From contig NZ_QJKB01000001.1 of the NCBI RefSeq assembly GCF_003201815.1, positions 930,001-994,000 of the forward strand: DNA of 64,000 nucleotides, read 5' to 3'. Positions within the stretch are counted from its first letter, which is position 1. Every line of letters starts with the position of its first letter. Below, piece after piece: positions 56,801 through 64,000 of this stretch. The DNA comes from Undibacterium pigrum (GTDB lineage: Bacteria > Pseudomonadota > Gammaproteobacteria > Burkholderiales > Burkholderiaceae_D). The notes under the pieces were generated by a model. That model saw only the letters and a program-made list of their open reading frames with translations, was not told the origin of the DNA and did no database searches. Made by a program: the position numbers and the translations under genes.

Positions 56801-57773
56801 GTGTGATCAAGGCATGCAATTTCATCGCCGATAGTGTGGTCAGATAAAACACACCTATGGCCATGCCCTGCAAGATCAATGCATAGTCTCTGCGTTTGCT
56901 GCGCAAGAACCAACCCAGGGCCAGTAATACAACGCCAGACAGAGCCACGCCTGCATAGCGCAATTCCACGGGTACGGTGACTCGCTCTGCGGTATAACGT
57001 AACAAGAAAGCCAGACCCAGGAACAAGATCAATACGCCGACTTTGACCAGTGCATTCCCGCCGAAAATAAGCTTCGCCAAAGGCGCAGGCAAGCGCTCCT
57101 GCAAAGACCTGGGTGGCGCTGGTGGTGGCGGGCGCTTTACTGGCTCAGGCTTCGCAGCTACCTGATTGACTGGCTCTTCAGTTTTGATAACAACAACTGG
57201 TGGAATGGAGTCGGCTTGCTCCATCGCTACGGCAGAGCTATTTTGTGAGGTAGCAATTTCATCGAGAGAAGTGAGTTGCAAATCCAGTGCTTCCAGGCCT
57301 GGCAACTCTTTTGCTACTAGCTGAGGCTGATGTTGAGATTCAACTGGATCTGGCTGCGCACCAAACTCTATTGTCGGCGGCACAGGCAGGCTCAAACTAG
57401 CATCATTGATTTTTGCGGCAGCGGCAGACTGTATGATTTTTTCTTCAGCAGGCGCCTCTTGAGGCCTTGCTTCAGCAATTTCTGCACTTTTAATGACGAC
57501 GTTACCGGCTTTAAGCTCGGCCATTTCGCGTTCCAGCGTTTGCAGGCGATGCTCAAGCTTGAAGATTTTCTGGTGCAATTCAACCAAACCATCATTGCCG
57601 CCGGTTTTTGGACTTGCTTGTGGTGATGGCTGCTGAACTGCAGCATCAACTTTGCGCGAACGCCCAATCTGATGACCGACAAAACCGCCGATCAAAGCGA
57701 AAAAGAACATGGCCGCACCCGAATCGGTCGCCACGCCCAACACGAAGCCTATGATTGCGCCAACAAACCACAT
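53874..57773 (-). CDS. DUF2339 polytopic membrane protein
   Basis: The 1299-aa protein starts with a glycine-rich hydrophobic helix pair (residues 1-40), then a short coiled coil (about 63-92, LHQKIFKLEHRLQTLEREMAELKAG). A Pro/Ala/Glu-rich linker to about 225 leads into a very hydrophobic region with some 30 membrane helices. This matches DUF2339. The function is unknown. It forms a coupled pair with DUF3999, so the two probably make one envelope complex. No other gene joins the operon. Confidence 0.9.
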   Translation of the reverse strand: MWFVGAIIGFVLGVATDSGAAMFFFALIGGFVGHQIGRSRKVDAAVQQPSPQASPKTGGNDGLVELHQKIFKLEHRLQTLEREMAELKAGNVVIKSAEIAEARPQEAPAEEKIIQSAAAAKINDASLSLPVPPTIEFGAQPDPVESQHQPQLVAKELPGLEALDLQLTSLDEIATSQNSSAVAMEQADSIPPVVVIKTEEPVNQVAAKPEPVKRPPPPAPPRSLQERLPAPLAKLIFGGNALVKVGVLILFLGLAFLLRYTAERVTVPVELRYAGVALSGVVLLALGWFLRSKRRDYALILQGMAIGVFYLTTLSAMKLHALITPEVGFAFLFMVSVLSAILAVLQNAPVLAIVAAIEGFATPVLISTGENRPLGLFTYMAVLDIGIFVVAWFNAWRVLNLIGFVGTFTLALGWAERSYTDSQYGIVQPFLIFFFVLFALIGLLFARRTLKEAEVEEGPLATLKRVGRVDSALVFGNPITAFGMQYMLVKHTEFGAAFSALAVGFFYLVLAKIVFSKAKQGLALLAEAYVIVAAIFATLAIPLGLEGAWTGAAWAIEGAGMYWLGIRQQRPYARGFAYLVMVGAAYKLLHGIYINPEATGPLLQGGLLGPVLLAVSCFVVWNLHGKAKAESISSWEAMPNAALPWLGVASLTLLPWMLLDPQFAAAAMAVMALLVSAIARRYVLTAFGHISATLQATALASFLLTLHVAASGNAALEDGWKGGLAALIIAGSILFSAGRSMVATKRAAQEQSLPPAWSIWNQLAIISGSALLHLAMLFAINLTQASLIWPITSCMLLWVGLRMSHGALAGFAGAVQIIAAVLCLLEPGKYQGTAFAHLGFFVPLSLAVSAWFSADFIRAEAARMRAVLLDLSGFGNTANADGAEQKLPSVWLNPWCSSKLALGLSVVWGLAWWLSAWFPESLETLVRTDHREYSSTVAIVIALASSALMAVLAGWRRWSQMGIATIVTLPLLVFAGLIGAASADGLYLPSANLGWLAWPAALAWHLLILKKQQNWMTAWPRLLSLIHIAGFWFFLLLAAREGQARLAPMADTWSSWPLLGWVLVPAVVFWFIGAKPLAGRWPLNTYRKTYIEQACAPVALYLLAWCWLTNAFSAGDASPLPYLPLLNPLELGQWLVLASLLHWWRALPASIAKTNLRQVAVAVVASTALALLTGMVLRSCHHFAGVPWDADALFASRLSQAAVSITWAICSVAVMLFGNRRMSRSTWIAGAALLGVVVVKLFLIELADRGDVYRIVSFIGVGILVLVVAYFAPVPVKPKEPQAALAEDSEVSADQGKAL

Positions 57774-58025
57774 AGATTATTTCCTTGATTACAGTGCCAA
57801 TGAGGCTAACGACAGACTGTAAGGAAATTTCCAGTGACTTGCAATACTTATATCGCCGCCGATCTAAGGGAGTTGCTACTAAAATTAATGCCCAGCCCAA
57901 GTGGAGCAGCTAGAAAACTGGACCAGACACATGCAGGTAGCAGGGAAAAGACTGTGACTTGATTTGATCAATAGCGGATAGTCGAGCTTACCGCAAGTTA
58001 CAAATTCATGAATAAAAACGGCTGA

Positions 58026-58430
58026 CTATGGCTTGGCCTGACGTTGTTCCAACTCTTTGTCGAGTTGATCGATACGCAGTTTGCGCTGCAATGCTTTCGC
58101 TTCGAGTGCGATTCTTTGAAGGGAAACAATATACTGACGGCGCTGCTGTTTGACATCATTAAGGCAGTCATTGACAAAAAAGGTCTGGTGGCAAGCTCTG
58201 TCTGCCTGCTCATACCAGCTTTGCAAACGCAATTGCGCTGCATTGCTTTCTTTCAAAGCAATCTCGGCCTGCTCCGCAGTGCTAATGCTGCCCGCAACAT
58301 ATTTTTGATCCAGGCTGGCAGTCAGGTTTGCAATTTGTGTCAGCTCATTGCTGCCAGGGATAGCCAGCGCATACGCAGAAATAAAAAATTGCATCAACAA
58401 TGCGAGACCGCCAAACAATAAACGATTCAT
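58026..58430 (-). CDS. Small secreted hypothetical protein coupled to zapE
   Basis: The 134-aa protein has a signal peptide (residues 1-23, ending AYALA) and a helical, Gln/Arg-rich mature part with two cysteines (ADRACHQTFFVNDCLND) likely paired in the periplasm, ending in a basic coiled segment. I do not recognise a named family. Its ATG overlaps the zapE stop by one base (TGATG), so it is translated from the same mRNA although its product is exported. Confidence 0.8.
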   Translation of the reverse strand: MNRLLFGGLALLMQFFISAYALAIPGSNELTQIANLTASLDQKYVAGSISTAEQAEIALKESNAAQLRLQSWYEQADRACHQTFFVNDCLNDVKQQRRQYIVSLQRIALEAKALQRKLRIDQLDKELEQRQAKP

Positions 58431-59527
58431 CAGGCTATATTCTCCGCAAGTTGGCGTTGATCTGTATCCATATATTCTTTTGATTGCATTTCTATGATGC
58501 GTGACACTGTACGGTGAAATTCATTAGACAAGGTACCATTGGTATAAAGTTCCTCAGGTGGCACTTCTGCCGACATGATCAATTTTACCTTATTGTCATA
58601 AAATACATCGATCAGCCAGGTAAAGCGCCTTGCCTCGGAAGACATGGCCGCAGACATGCGTGGAACAGAAGACAAAATAACTGTATGAAAACGACTGGCG
58701 ATTTCCAGATAATCATTCTGTGAACGCGGACCGCCACACAGAGTGGCGAAGTCAAACCAGATAGCACTACCAGCACGGCGCAAAGATTTGAGCTTGCGCC
58801 CCTCAATATCCACATGCGGATCTTCATCACTGGTTTCTGCGACACGTGCAAAACTGTCTCGCAAGGCCTTGTCAGTAGCAGCATTGAGTGGCGTCATATA
58901 AGCCTGGACCTGCTCCAGTGCACGCTTGCGATAGTCATTGCCTGAATCCACATTCAGGATATCAAGCTTTTCCTTCAGCAAGGCGATGGTGGGCAACATG
59001 CGGTCACGGTGCAAGCCATCCGGATACAAAGTATCAGGCTGATAATTGGATGTCATGACGAAAGACACGCCATTTTCAAACAGGGCATTGAGCAAGTTAT
59101 ACAATAGCATCGCGTCTGCCACGTCTGAGACATGAAATTCATCGAAACAAATCAGACGGTATTTCTTGGCGATTCTGCGTGCCACTTCATCGAGGGGATC
59201 TGCCACGCCTTTAAGCTCATCCAGCTGCCTGTGTACGGCACGCATGAACTCATGGAAATGCAGGCGAGCCTTCCGGACGACGGGCACGACGGAAAAAAAA
59301 CTATCCATCAAAAAAGACTTGCCACGCCCCACCCCACCCCACATGTAAACGCCACGAGGCACTTCAGGGCGGGTAATCAGGCGGGTAAATTTATTAGCGC
59401 GCTTGCTCTTATACTCCACCCATTCTTCATAGGCCGTCTGTAAGCGGTCAACCGCACGTTTTTGTGCCTCATCGGCCTGAAAACCACGCTGACTCAAGGC
59501 ATCCTGATAATACTCTATGACATTCAT
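58430..59527 (-). CDS. zapE: Cell division protein ZapE (AFG1-like ATPase)
   Basis: ZapE is a cytoplasmic AAA-type ATPase that acts on the Z-ring in E. coli. The 365-aa protein has Walker A GGVGRGKS (residues 64-71), Walker B LICFDEFHVSD, and sensor-like MTSNYQPDTLYPDGLHR. The N-terminal RPEVPRGVYMWGG fits the AFG1 family. It follows the odh operon after 180 nt and is coupled to a small secreted protein. Confidence 0.94.
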   Translation of the reverse strand: MNVIEYYQDALSQRGFQADEAQKRAVDRLQTAYEEWVEYKSKRANKFTRLITRPEVPRGVYMWGGVGRGKSFLMDSFFSVVPVVRKARLHFHEFMRAVHRQLDELKGVADPLDEVARRIAKKYRLICFDEFHVSDVADAMLLYNLLNALFENGVSFVMTSNYQPDTLYPDGLHRDRMLPTIALLKEKLDILNVDSGNDYRKRALEQVQAYMTPLNAATDKALRDSFARVAETSDEDPHVDIEGRKLKSLRRAGSAIWFDFATLCGGPRSQNDYLEIASRFHTVILSSVPRMSAAMSSEARRFTWLIDVFYDNKVKLIMSAEVPPEELYTNGTLSNEFHRTVSRIIEMQSKEYMDTDQRQLAENIA

Positions 59528-59551
59528 GGGCGAGGGATACTATCTTTGCTG

Positions 59552-59572
59552 GCTTGCCTGTGAATGGCAAGC
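59552..59572 (-). other. Hairpin between lpdA and zapE
   Basis: GCTTGCC (59552-59558) and GGCAAGC (59566-59572) form a perfect 7-bp stem just upstream of zapE. No T-run follows on the minus strand. It may be a leader structure; evidence for termination of the odh operon here is weak. Confidence 0.3.
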
Positions 59573-59707
59573 GGGTAAAAAAGCGACGCACCCTACCCCA
59601 ATCAAAGCGAGGACAGAGTGCGCTGCCAATGCGGGCCCGAAGTGCGCCCGAAGTTCAAACAACCGCTTGAGTATCTATCAAACAAGCGATCAGACAGTCG
59701 TCCTGAA

Positions 59708-61135
59708 TCAGAAATTCAGCGAACGTTTGTCAACTGCCAAAGCTGCTTCTTTTGTTGCTTCAGACAGAGATGGATGTGCATGGCAAATACGGGCGATGTC
59801 TTCTGCCGATGCCTTGAATTCCATCGCCACTACGGCTTCGGAAATCAATTCAGATGCCATAGGGCCAACGATGTGCACGCCCAGGATTTCATCTGTCGTT
59901 GCATCTGCCAGGAACTTGACCATGCCTGAAGTATCACCCAGCGCACGGGCACGACCATTCGCCATGAATGGGAAAGTACCTGCTTTGTATGCCACACCGT
60001 CCGTCTTCAATTGCTGCTCGGTACGGCCTACCCATGCGATTTCCGGAGATGTGTAGATCACCCATGGAATAGTATTGAAGTTCACATGGCCATGCTGACC
60101 AGCGATACGTTCAGCCACGGCAACACCCTCTTCTTCTGCCTTGTGTGCCAGCATAGGGCCACGTACCACGTCGCCCACGGCCCAGACATTCGCCAGATTG
60201 GTTTTGCAATCACCGTCAACAGCAATGAAACCACGTTCATCGAGTTGCAGGCCAACAGCCTCAGCATTCAAACCATTGGTGTTAGGTGTACGGCCAATGG
60301 AAATAATCAGCTTGTCGAACACAGCTTTGTGCTCAGTGCCCTTGTCGTCAGTGTAGTTGACAGTCACATCGCTGCCGCCATTGACGATTTCGCCTATCTT
60401 GACGCCCAGATTGATGGACAGGCCTTGTTTGACAAACAGCTTGTGTGCTTCTTTAGCAATTTGCTCATCCACAGCGCCAAGGAATGTTGGCAATGCTTCC
60501 AGCACTGTCACTTCAGCACCCAGACGACGCCATACGCTACCCATTTCCAGACCAATCACACCAGCGCCGATAACGCCGAGTTTTTTCGGTACTTCTGCAA
60601 TCGTCAAAGCACCATCATTTGACAGGATAGTCGCTTCATCAAACGCTGCACCTGGCAATGCACGTGCATTGGAACCAGTCGCCACGATGATGTGTTTGCC
60701 AGTGATGGTTTCTTCTGTCTTGCCAGCTACCTTGATTTCATAACCAGCAGCATCGCCTTTAACAAACGAACCATGACCATGGAAAAAAGTGACTTTATTC
60801 TTTTTGAACAGGTACAAGATACCGTCATTGTTTTGTTTGACGATGGTGTTCTTGCGACCCAGCATCTTGGCAACATCCAGACCCAGACCCTGCACATTGA
60901 TACCATGGTCAGCGAAAGCATGGCCAGCGTGTTCATAATGTTCGGAAGACTGCAACAGCGCCTTGGATGGAATGCAACCTACGTTGGTGCAAGTACCACC
61001 TGGAGCCGGGCCACCTTTTTCATTGGTCCATGCGTCGATACAGGCAGTAGAAAATCCCAGTTGGGCAGCGCGGATTGCGGCGATGTAGCCGCCAGGGCCA
61101 CCACCGATAACGACGACGTCAAATTGTTTGCTCAT
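59708..61135 (-). CDS. lpdA: Dihydrolipoyl dehydrogenase (E3)
   Basis: E3 reoxidises the dihydrolipoyl groups of 2-oxoacid dehydrogenase complexes, passing electrons via FAD to NAD+. The 475-aa protein has FAD motif [15 protein letters not shown], redox-active cysteines C49 and C54 ([16 protein letters not shown]), NAD motif [10 protein letters not shown] and the C-terminal HAHPSLSEA with the catalytic histidine. I chose the ATG at 61135; the frame to 61276 runs into the upstream PspC gene. It serves the 2-oxoglutarate dehydrogenase genes upstream. Confidence 0.97.
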   Translation of the reverse strand: MSKQFDVVVIGGGPGGYIAAIRAAQLGFSTACIDAWTNEKGGPAPGGTCTNVGCIPSKALLQSSEHYEHAGHAFADHGINVQGLGLDVAKMLGRKNTIVKQNNDGILYLFKKNKVTFFHGHGSFVKGDAAGYEIKVAGKTEETITGKHIIVATGSNARALPGAAFDEATILSNDGALTIAEVPKKLGVIGAGVIGLEMGSVWRRLGAEVTVLEALPTFLGAVDEQIAKEAHKLFVKQGLSINLGVKIGEIVNGGSDVTVNYTDDKGTEHKAVFDKLIISIGRTPNTNGLNAEAVGLQLDERGFIAVDGDCKTNLANVWAVGDVVRGPMLAHKAEEEGVAVAERIAGQHGHVNFNTIPWVIYTSPEIAWVGRTEQQLKTDGVAYKAGTFPFMANGRARALGDTSGMVKFLADATTDEILGVHIVGPMASELISEAVVAMEFKASAEDIARICHAHPSLSEATKEAALAVDKRSLNF

Positions 61136-61196
61136 GAAAATATCCTGATTTTGTATAGATGATTTAGCCGTGAAAGACAGGTTTCGCCTGACAGTG

Positions 61197-61529
61197 TCAG
61201 CTTTCTTCAGGGATGAATATCCAGGCCAATAAATAAGCCACGACACCCGCACCAAAGTAAAGACTGAAGAAGACAAACATCAAACGCCAGATCCAGGAAT
61301 CCAGACCGGTAAATTGCGCCAGACCACCACAGATACCTCCCAGCCACTGGTCTTTTTTTGACCGGCGGAACTGGTTCAGATGATTGATACCCTGGTGCTG
61401 TTGCTGACCGGATGTGGATGGATCGCCAGTTGCCAGCAGCCTGGCTTTGGCTTGCGCAAATTCTGCATCAGACAGTGCTCCTGTCTGATGCAGTTCATGC
61501 AGACGTTTGATTTCGTCAGCGATATTCAC
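61197..61529 (-). CDS. SHOCT-PspC domain protein
   Basis: The 110-aa protein has an N-terminal SHOCT-like segment (residues 1-32, [26 protein letters not shown]) and a C-terminal PspC domain (about 55-110). That domain has the motif [25 protein letters not shown] and one long hydrophobic stretch ending FIPEES. PspC proteins sense or respond to membrane stress. It lies between odhB (33-nt gap) and lpdA (61-nt gap) in the same direction, an unusual insertion in a 2-oxoglutarate dehydrogenase operon. Confidence 0.87.
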   Translation of the reverse strand: MNIADEIKRLHELHQTGALSDAEFAQAKARLLATGDPSTSGQQQHQGINHLNQFRRSKKDQWLGGICGGLAQFTGLDSWIWRLMFVFFSLYFGAGVVAYLLAWIFIPEES

Positions 61530-61562
61530 GGAATGATTCTCGCTTTGCGCTCAGAACCTGAA

Positions 61563-62819
61563 TTACAGATCAAGCAACAGGCGGGCTGGATCTTCCAGCG
61601 CGTCTTTCATTGCCACCAGACCCAGAACTGCTTCACGACCGTCAATGATACGATGGTCATAAGACATAGCCAGGTAGTTCATAGGACGGATCACGATCTG
61701 ACCATTTTCAACTACAGCACGGTCCTTGGTCGCATGCACGCCCAAAATTGCGGATTGTGGTGGGTTGATGATAGGCGTAGATAACATGGAACCGAAAGTA
61801 CCGCCATTCGAGATGGAGAAAGTACCGCCAGACAAATCATCCAGTGTCAGTTTGCCGTCTTTTGCCTTGGCACCGAATTCGCCGATTTTCTTCTCGATTT
61901 CAGCAATCGTCATTTGGTCCGCATTGCGCAGGATAGGTACTACCAGGCCGCGTGGAGAACCAACAGCGATACCGATGTCGAAATAACCGTGGTAGACGAT
62001 GTCGTTACCGTCAACAGAAGCGTTGATGATAGGATATTTTTTCAATGCAGCAACGGCAGCTTTAACGAAGAAGGACATGAAACCCAGTTTCACGCCATGT
62101 TCCTTTTCAAACTTGTCTTTGTACTTGTTACGCAAGTCCATGACGGGTGCCATGTTGACTTCGTTGAAAGTTGTCAGAATTGCGTTAGTCGATTGAGATT
62201 GCACCAGACGTTCAGCGATACGGGCACGCAAACGGCTCATCGGTACGCGCTCTTCTGGACGGTCACCCAGGCTGGCGATCGTTGGAGCAGCGACTTGTTG
62301 CAGTGCTGGCTTGCCAGCTGCAGGAGCAGCCAGAGGAGCAACTACTGGTGCTGCAGCAGGTTTGGCGGCTACTGCTGCCAGTGCATCACCTTTGGTAACA
62401 CGGCCATCTTTGCCGGAACCGTCAACTTGTGCTGCAGTCAGGCTGTTTTCTGACAGGATTTTTGCTGCTGCTGGCATCGCTACGCCAGCAGAAGACTTTG
62501 CATCAGCAGGTGCAGATGTGGCAGCGGCAACTGCTACTGGAGCAGCAGATACTTCCATCGGGCTTACTTTTGCAGATGCATCAGTATCGATAATCGCGAT
62601 GACTTCGCCAGCAACGACCGTACTGCCATCGCCCTTGATGATTTGTGTGATCACGCCAGCGTCAGGTGCTGGCAGTTCCAGTACGACCTTGTCTGTTTCT
62701 ACGTCGATCAGGTTTTCGTCGCGGCCGACTTCCTGGCCAACTTTTTTATGCCAGGACAACAGGGTTGCTTCTGCGACGGACTCAGATAACTGAGGAACTT
62801 TTACTTCGATAATTGCCAT
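61563..62819 (-). CDS. odhB: 2-oxoglutarate dehydrogenase E2 (dihydrolipoamide succinyltransferase)
   Basis: E2 transfers the succinyl group from lipoate to CoA in the TCA cycle. The 418-aa protein has an N-terminal lipoyl domain with K44 ([11 protein letters not shown]), an Ala/Pro linker, a peripheral subunit-binding domain at about residues 113-150, a second Ala/Pro linker and the catalytic domain with H389 in [10 protein letters not shown]. It follows odhA after 61 nt, a gap filled by a 12-bp perfect hairpin. Confidence 0.97.
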   Translation of the reverse strand: MAIIEVKVPQLSESVAEATLLSWHKKVGQEVGRDENLIDVETDKVVLELPAPDAGVITQIIKGDGSTVVAGEVIAIIDTDASAKVSPMEVSAAPVAVAAATSAPADAKSSAGVAMPAAAKILSENSLTAAQVDGSGKDGRVTKGDALAAVAAKPAAAPVVAPLAAPAAGKPALQQVAAPTIASLGDRPEERVPMSRLRARIAERLVQSQSTNAILTTFNEVNMAPVMDLRNKYKDKFEKEHGVKLGFMSFFVKAAVAALKKYPIINASVDGNDIVYHGYFDIGIAVGSPRGLVVPILRNADQMTIAEIEKKIGEFGAKAKDGKLTLDDLSGGTFSISNGGTFGSMLSTPIINPPQSAILGVHATKDRAVVENGQIVIRPMNYLAMSYDHRIIDGREAVLGLVAMKDALEDPARLLLDL

Positions 62820-62846
62820 TTTTTACTCTCCGATTCGGGTAGCCAA

Positions 62847-62873
62847 ATGCGACATCAGCTTCTGATGTCGCAT
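62847..62873 (-). other. Intercistronic hairpin between odhA and odhB
   Basis: A perfect 12-bp stem (ATGCGACATCAG 62847-62858 with CTGATGTCGCAT 62862-62873) with a 3-nt loop sits 8 nt after the odhA stop. On the minus strand it is followed by TTTGG, too few T for strong termination. It may set the E1:E2 ratio by partial termination or mRNA protection. Confidence 0.6.
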
Positions 62874-62880
62874 CGCGTCA

Positions 62881-64000
62881 TTATTTGGTCAGGACAAAGC
62901 CTTTGAGTTTGGAAAATGCCGTTTCCAGCAATGCTTTTTGTTGTGCATAGTGCTTGTCATAGTAACCGACAGCTGGCGATGCACTGGCTGGACGACCTGC
63001 ATAAGCAAGTTTTTGACCTTCTTCCAGGCTTTCAAAAATATTGTGCTGGATCTGGAACCATGGTCCCTGATTTTGCGGCTCATCTTGTGCCCAGACCAAT
63101 TCCGTCATGTTCGGGAATTTTTTCAGTTCAGCAACAAAACTCTTATGCGGGAAAGGATACAGTTGTTCAACACGGACAATTGCCGTATCTGACTGACCGC
63201 GCTCTTTACGGGCATTGACCAGGTCGTAGTACACTTTGCCTGAGCAAGCGATAACGCGCTTGACCTTCTTGGCATCAATCTTCTCGTCAACTTCACCAAT
63301 CACTGTCTGGAAGCTGCCTTTGGCCAGATCGGACAAAGGTGAACCTGCATCCTTGTTACGCAGCAAGGACTTCGGTGTCATGATGACCAGAGGCTTGCGG
63401 AACATGCGTATCATCTGACGACGCAACAGATGGAAAATCTGGGACGCAGAAGTAGGCTGAACCACTTGCATATTATTGTCAGCACACAGTTGCAGGAAAC
63501 GTTCTGGGCGAGCAGATGAATGCTCCGGACCCTGACCTTCATAACCATGCGGCAGCATCATGACCAGACCAGATGCGCGGCCCCATTTCACTTCACCAGA
63601 GCTGATGAACTGATCAATAACAACCTGAGCACCATTGGCGAAATCGCCGAATTGCGCTTCCCAGATAGTCAGTGTATTTGGTTCAGCGGTGGAGTAACCG
63701 TATTCAAAGCCCAGTACCGCTTCTTCAGACAAAACAGAATCGATAACAGTAAATGGTGCCTGCTTGTCAGAAATGTTTTGCAGAGGGATATAAGTACCAG
63801 CATCCCAGCGTTCACGGTTTTGATCATGCAAAACAGCGTGACGGTGAACGAAAGTACCGCGACCTGCATCCTGACCTGTCAAACGGATAGCATAACCTGA
63901 AGAAACCAGAGATGCGTATGCCAGATGCTCGCCCATGCCCCAGTCCAGGTTCATGTCGCCACGACCCATGGCTGCACGGTCGCCCAGTACTTTTTCGACC
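62881..64000 (-). CDS. odhA: 2-oxoglutarate dehydrogenase E1 component (C-terminal part; cut by window end)
   Basis: Only the last 373 codons are inside the window; the reading frame stays open to the edge (VEKVLGDRAAM before the first internal ATG at 63969). E1 decarboxylates 2-oxoglutarate with thiamine diphosphate and loads the E2 lipoyl group. The visible part includes NLDWGMGEHLAYASLVSSGYAIRLTGQD, FGYSTAEPNTLTIWEAQFGDFANGAQVVIDQF and LRNKDAGSPLSDLAKGSF, typical of SucA/OdhA. It is followed by odhB, a SHOCT-PspC gene and lpdA. Confidence 0.97.
   Translation of the reverse strand, partial: VEKVLGDRAAMGRGDMNLDWGMGEHLAYASLVSSGYAIRLTGQDAGRGTFVHRHAVLHDQNRERWDAGTYIPLQNISDKQAPFTVIDSVLSEEAVLGFEYGYSTAEPNTLTIWEAQFGDFANGAQVVIDQFISSGEVKWGRASGLVMMLPHGYEGQGPEHSSARPERFLQLCADNNMQVVQPTSASQIFHLLRRQMIRMFRKPLVIMTPKSLLRNKDAGSPLSDLAKGSFQTVIGEVDEKIDAKKVKRVIACSGKVYYDLVNARKERGQSDTAIVRVEQLYPFPHKSFVAELKKFPNMTELVWAQDEPQNQGPWFQIQHNIFESLEEGQKLAYAGRPASASPAVGYYDKHYAQQKALLETAFSKLKGFVLTK

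Overview
The window is ordinary, densely coded chromosome from a Gram-negative betaproteobacterium. The protein content points to Burkholderiales and most probably Oxalobacteraceae (an Undibacterium-like genus, GC near 50%). This is inferred from protein style and gene neighbourhoods (prfB-lysS, queE-queD-tadA, guaB-guaA, odhA-odhB-lpdA-zapE, ratA-rnfH divergent from smpB); no 16S rRNA or marker search was possible. I see no rRNA, tRNA, prophage, transposase or CRISPR array.

Layout. 0.1-8.3 kb (+): a YgiQ radical-SAM protein, a small two-CxxC protein, prfB with its programmed +1 frameshift, lysS, an ABC exporter and an anchored cupin. 8.4-10.2 kb (-): FAD oxidoreductase, a 65-aa ORF closed by a terminator, and a CBS-pair protein. 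10.3-13.1 kb (+): metY, an alpha/beta hydrolase and a LysE-type exporter, ended by a 114-bp inverted-repeat element. 13.2-16.1 kb (-): APS kinase, a DHH phosphoesterase and a sulfotransferase, a possible PAPS-making, using and recycling cassette. 16.1-18.7 kb: a chemoreceptor with a C-terminal CheR/CheB-tether-like motif and a DUF962 membrane protein.

18.7-29.3 kb (-): eleven co-directional lipid/acyl-CoA genes (thiolase, acyl-CoA dehydrogenase, two SDRs, two hotdog thioesterases, serine hydrolase, MDR reductase, GST, epoxide-hydrolase-like protein, GNAT) with a TetR-type operator candidate upstream. 29.7-31.3 kb (+): an MHS-family transporter with a clear sigma70 promoter and three phased direct repeats. 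31.4-34.0 kb (-): queE-queD-tadA-ldcA (tRNA queuosine and inosine modification plus murein recycling), then an orphan lipoprotein.

35.4-39.5 kb (-): guaB, a GAF plus degenerate GGDEF protein, and guaA, so a catalytically broken cyclase-like domain sits inside the GTP-synthesis operon. 39.6-41.8 kb: DUF4124, ratA/rnfH, smpB and a small secreted protein. 42.0-44.2 kb (+): an OmpR/EnvZ-type pair. 44.5-50.2 kb (-): one gene for a 1906-residue Ala/Glu/Gln-rich coiled coil built on a 14-residue period, with one membrane segment near its C-terminus; this is the most striking unknown in the window. 50.4-52.3 kb (+): upp and a methionine-type aminotransferase, followed by a second inverted-repeat element. 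52.4-57.8 kb (-): a DUF2339/DUF3999 membrane pair. 58.0-64 kb (-): 2-oxoglutarate dehydrogenase genes odhA (cut by the window end), odhB and lpdA with a SHOCT-PspC gene between odhB and lpdA, then zapE and a small secreted protein.
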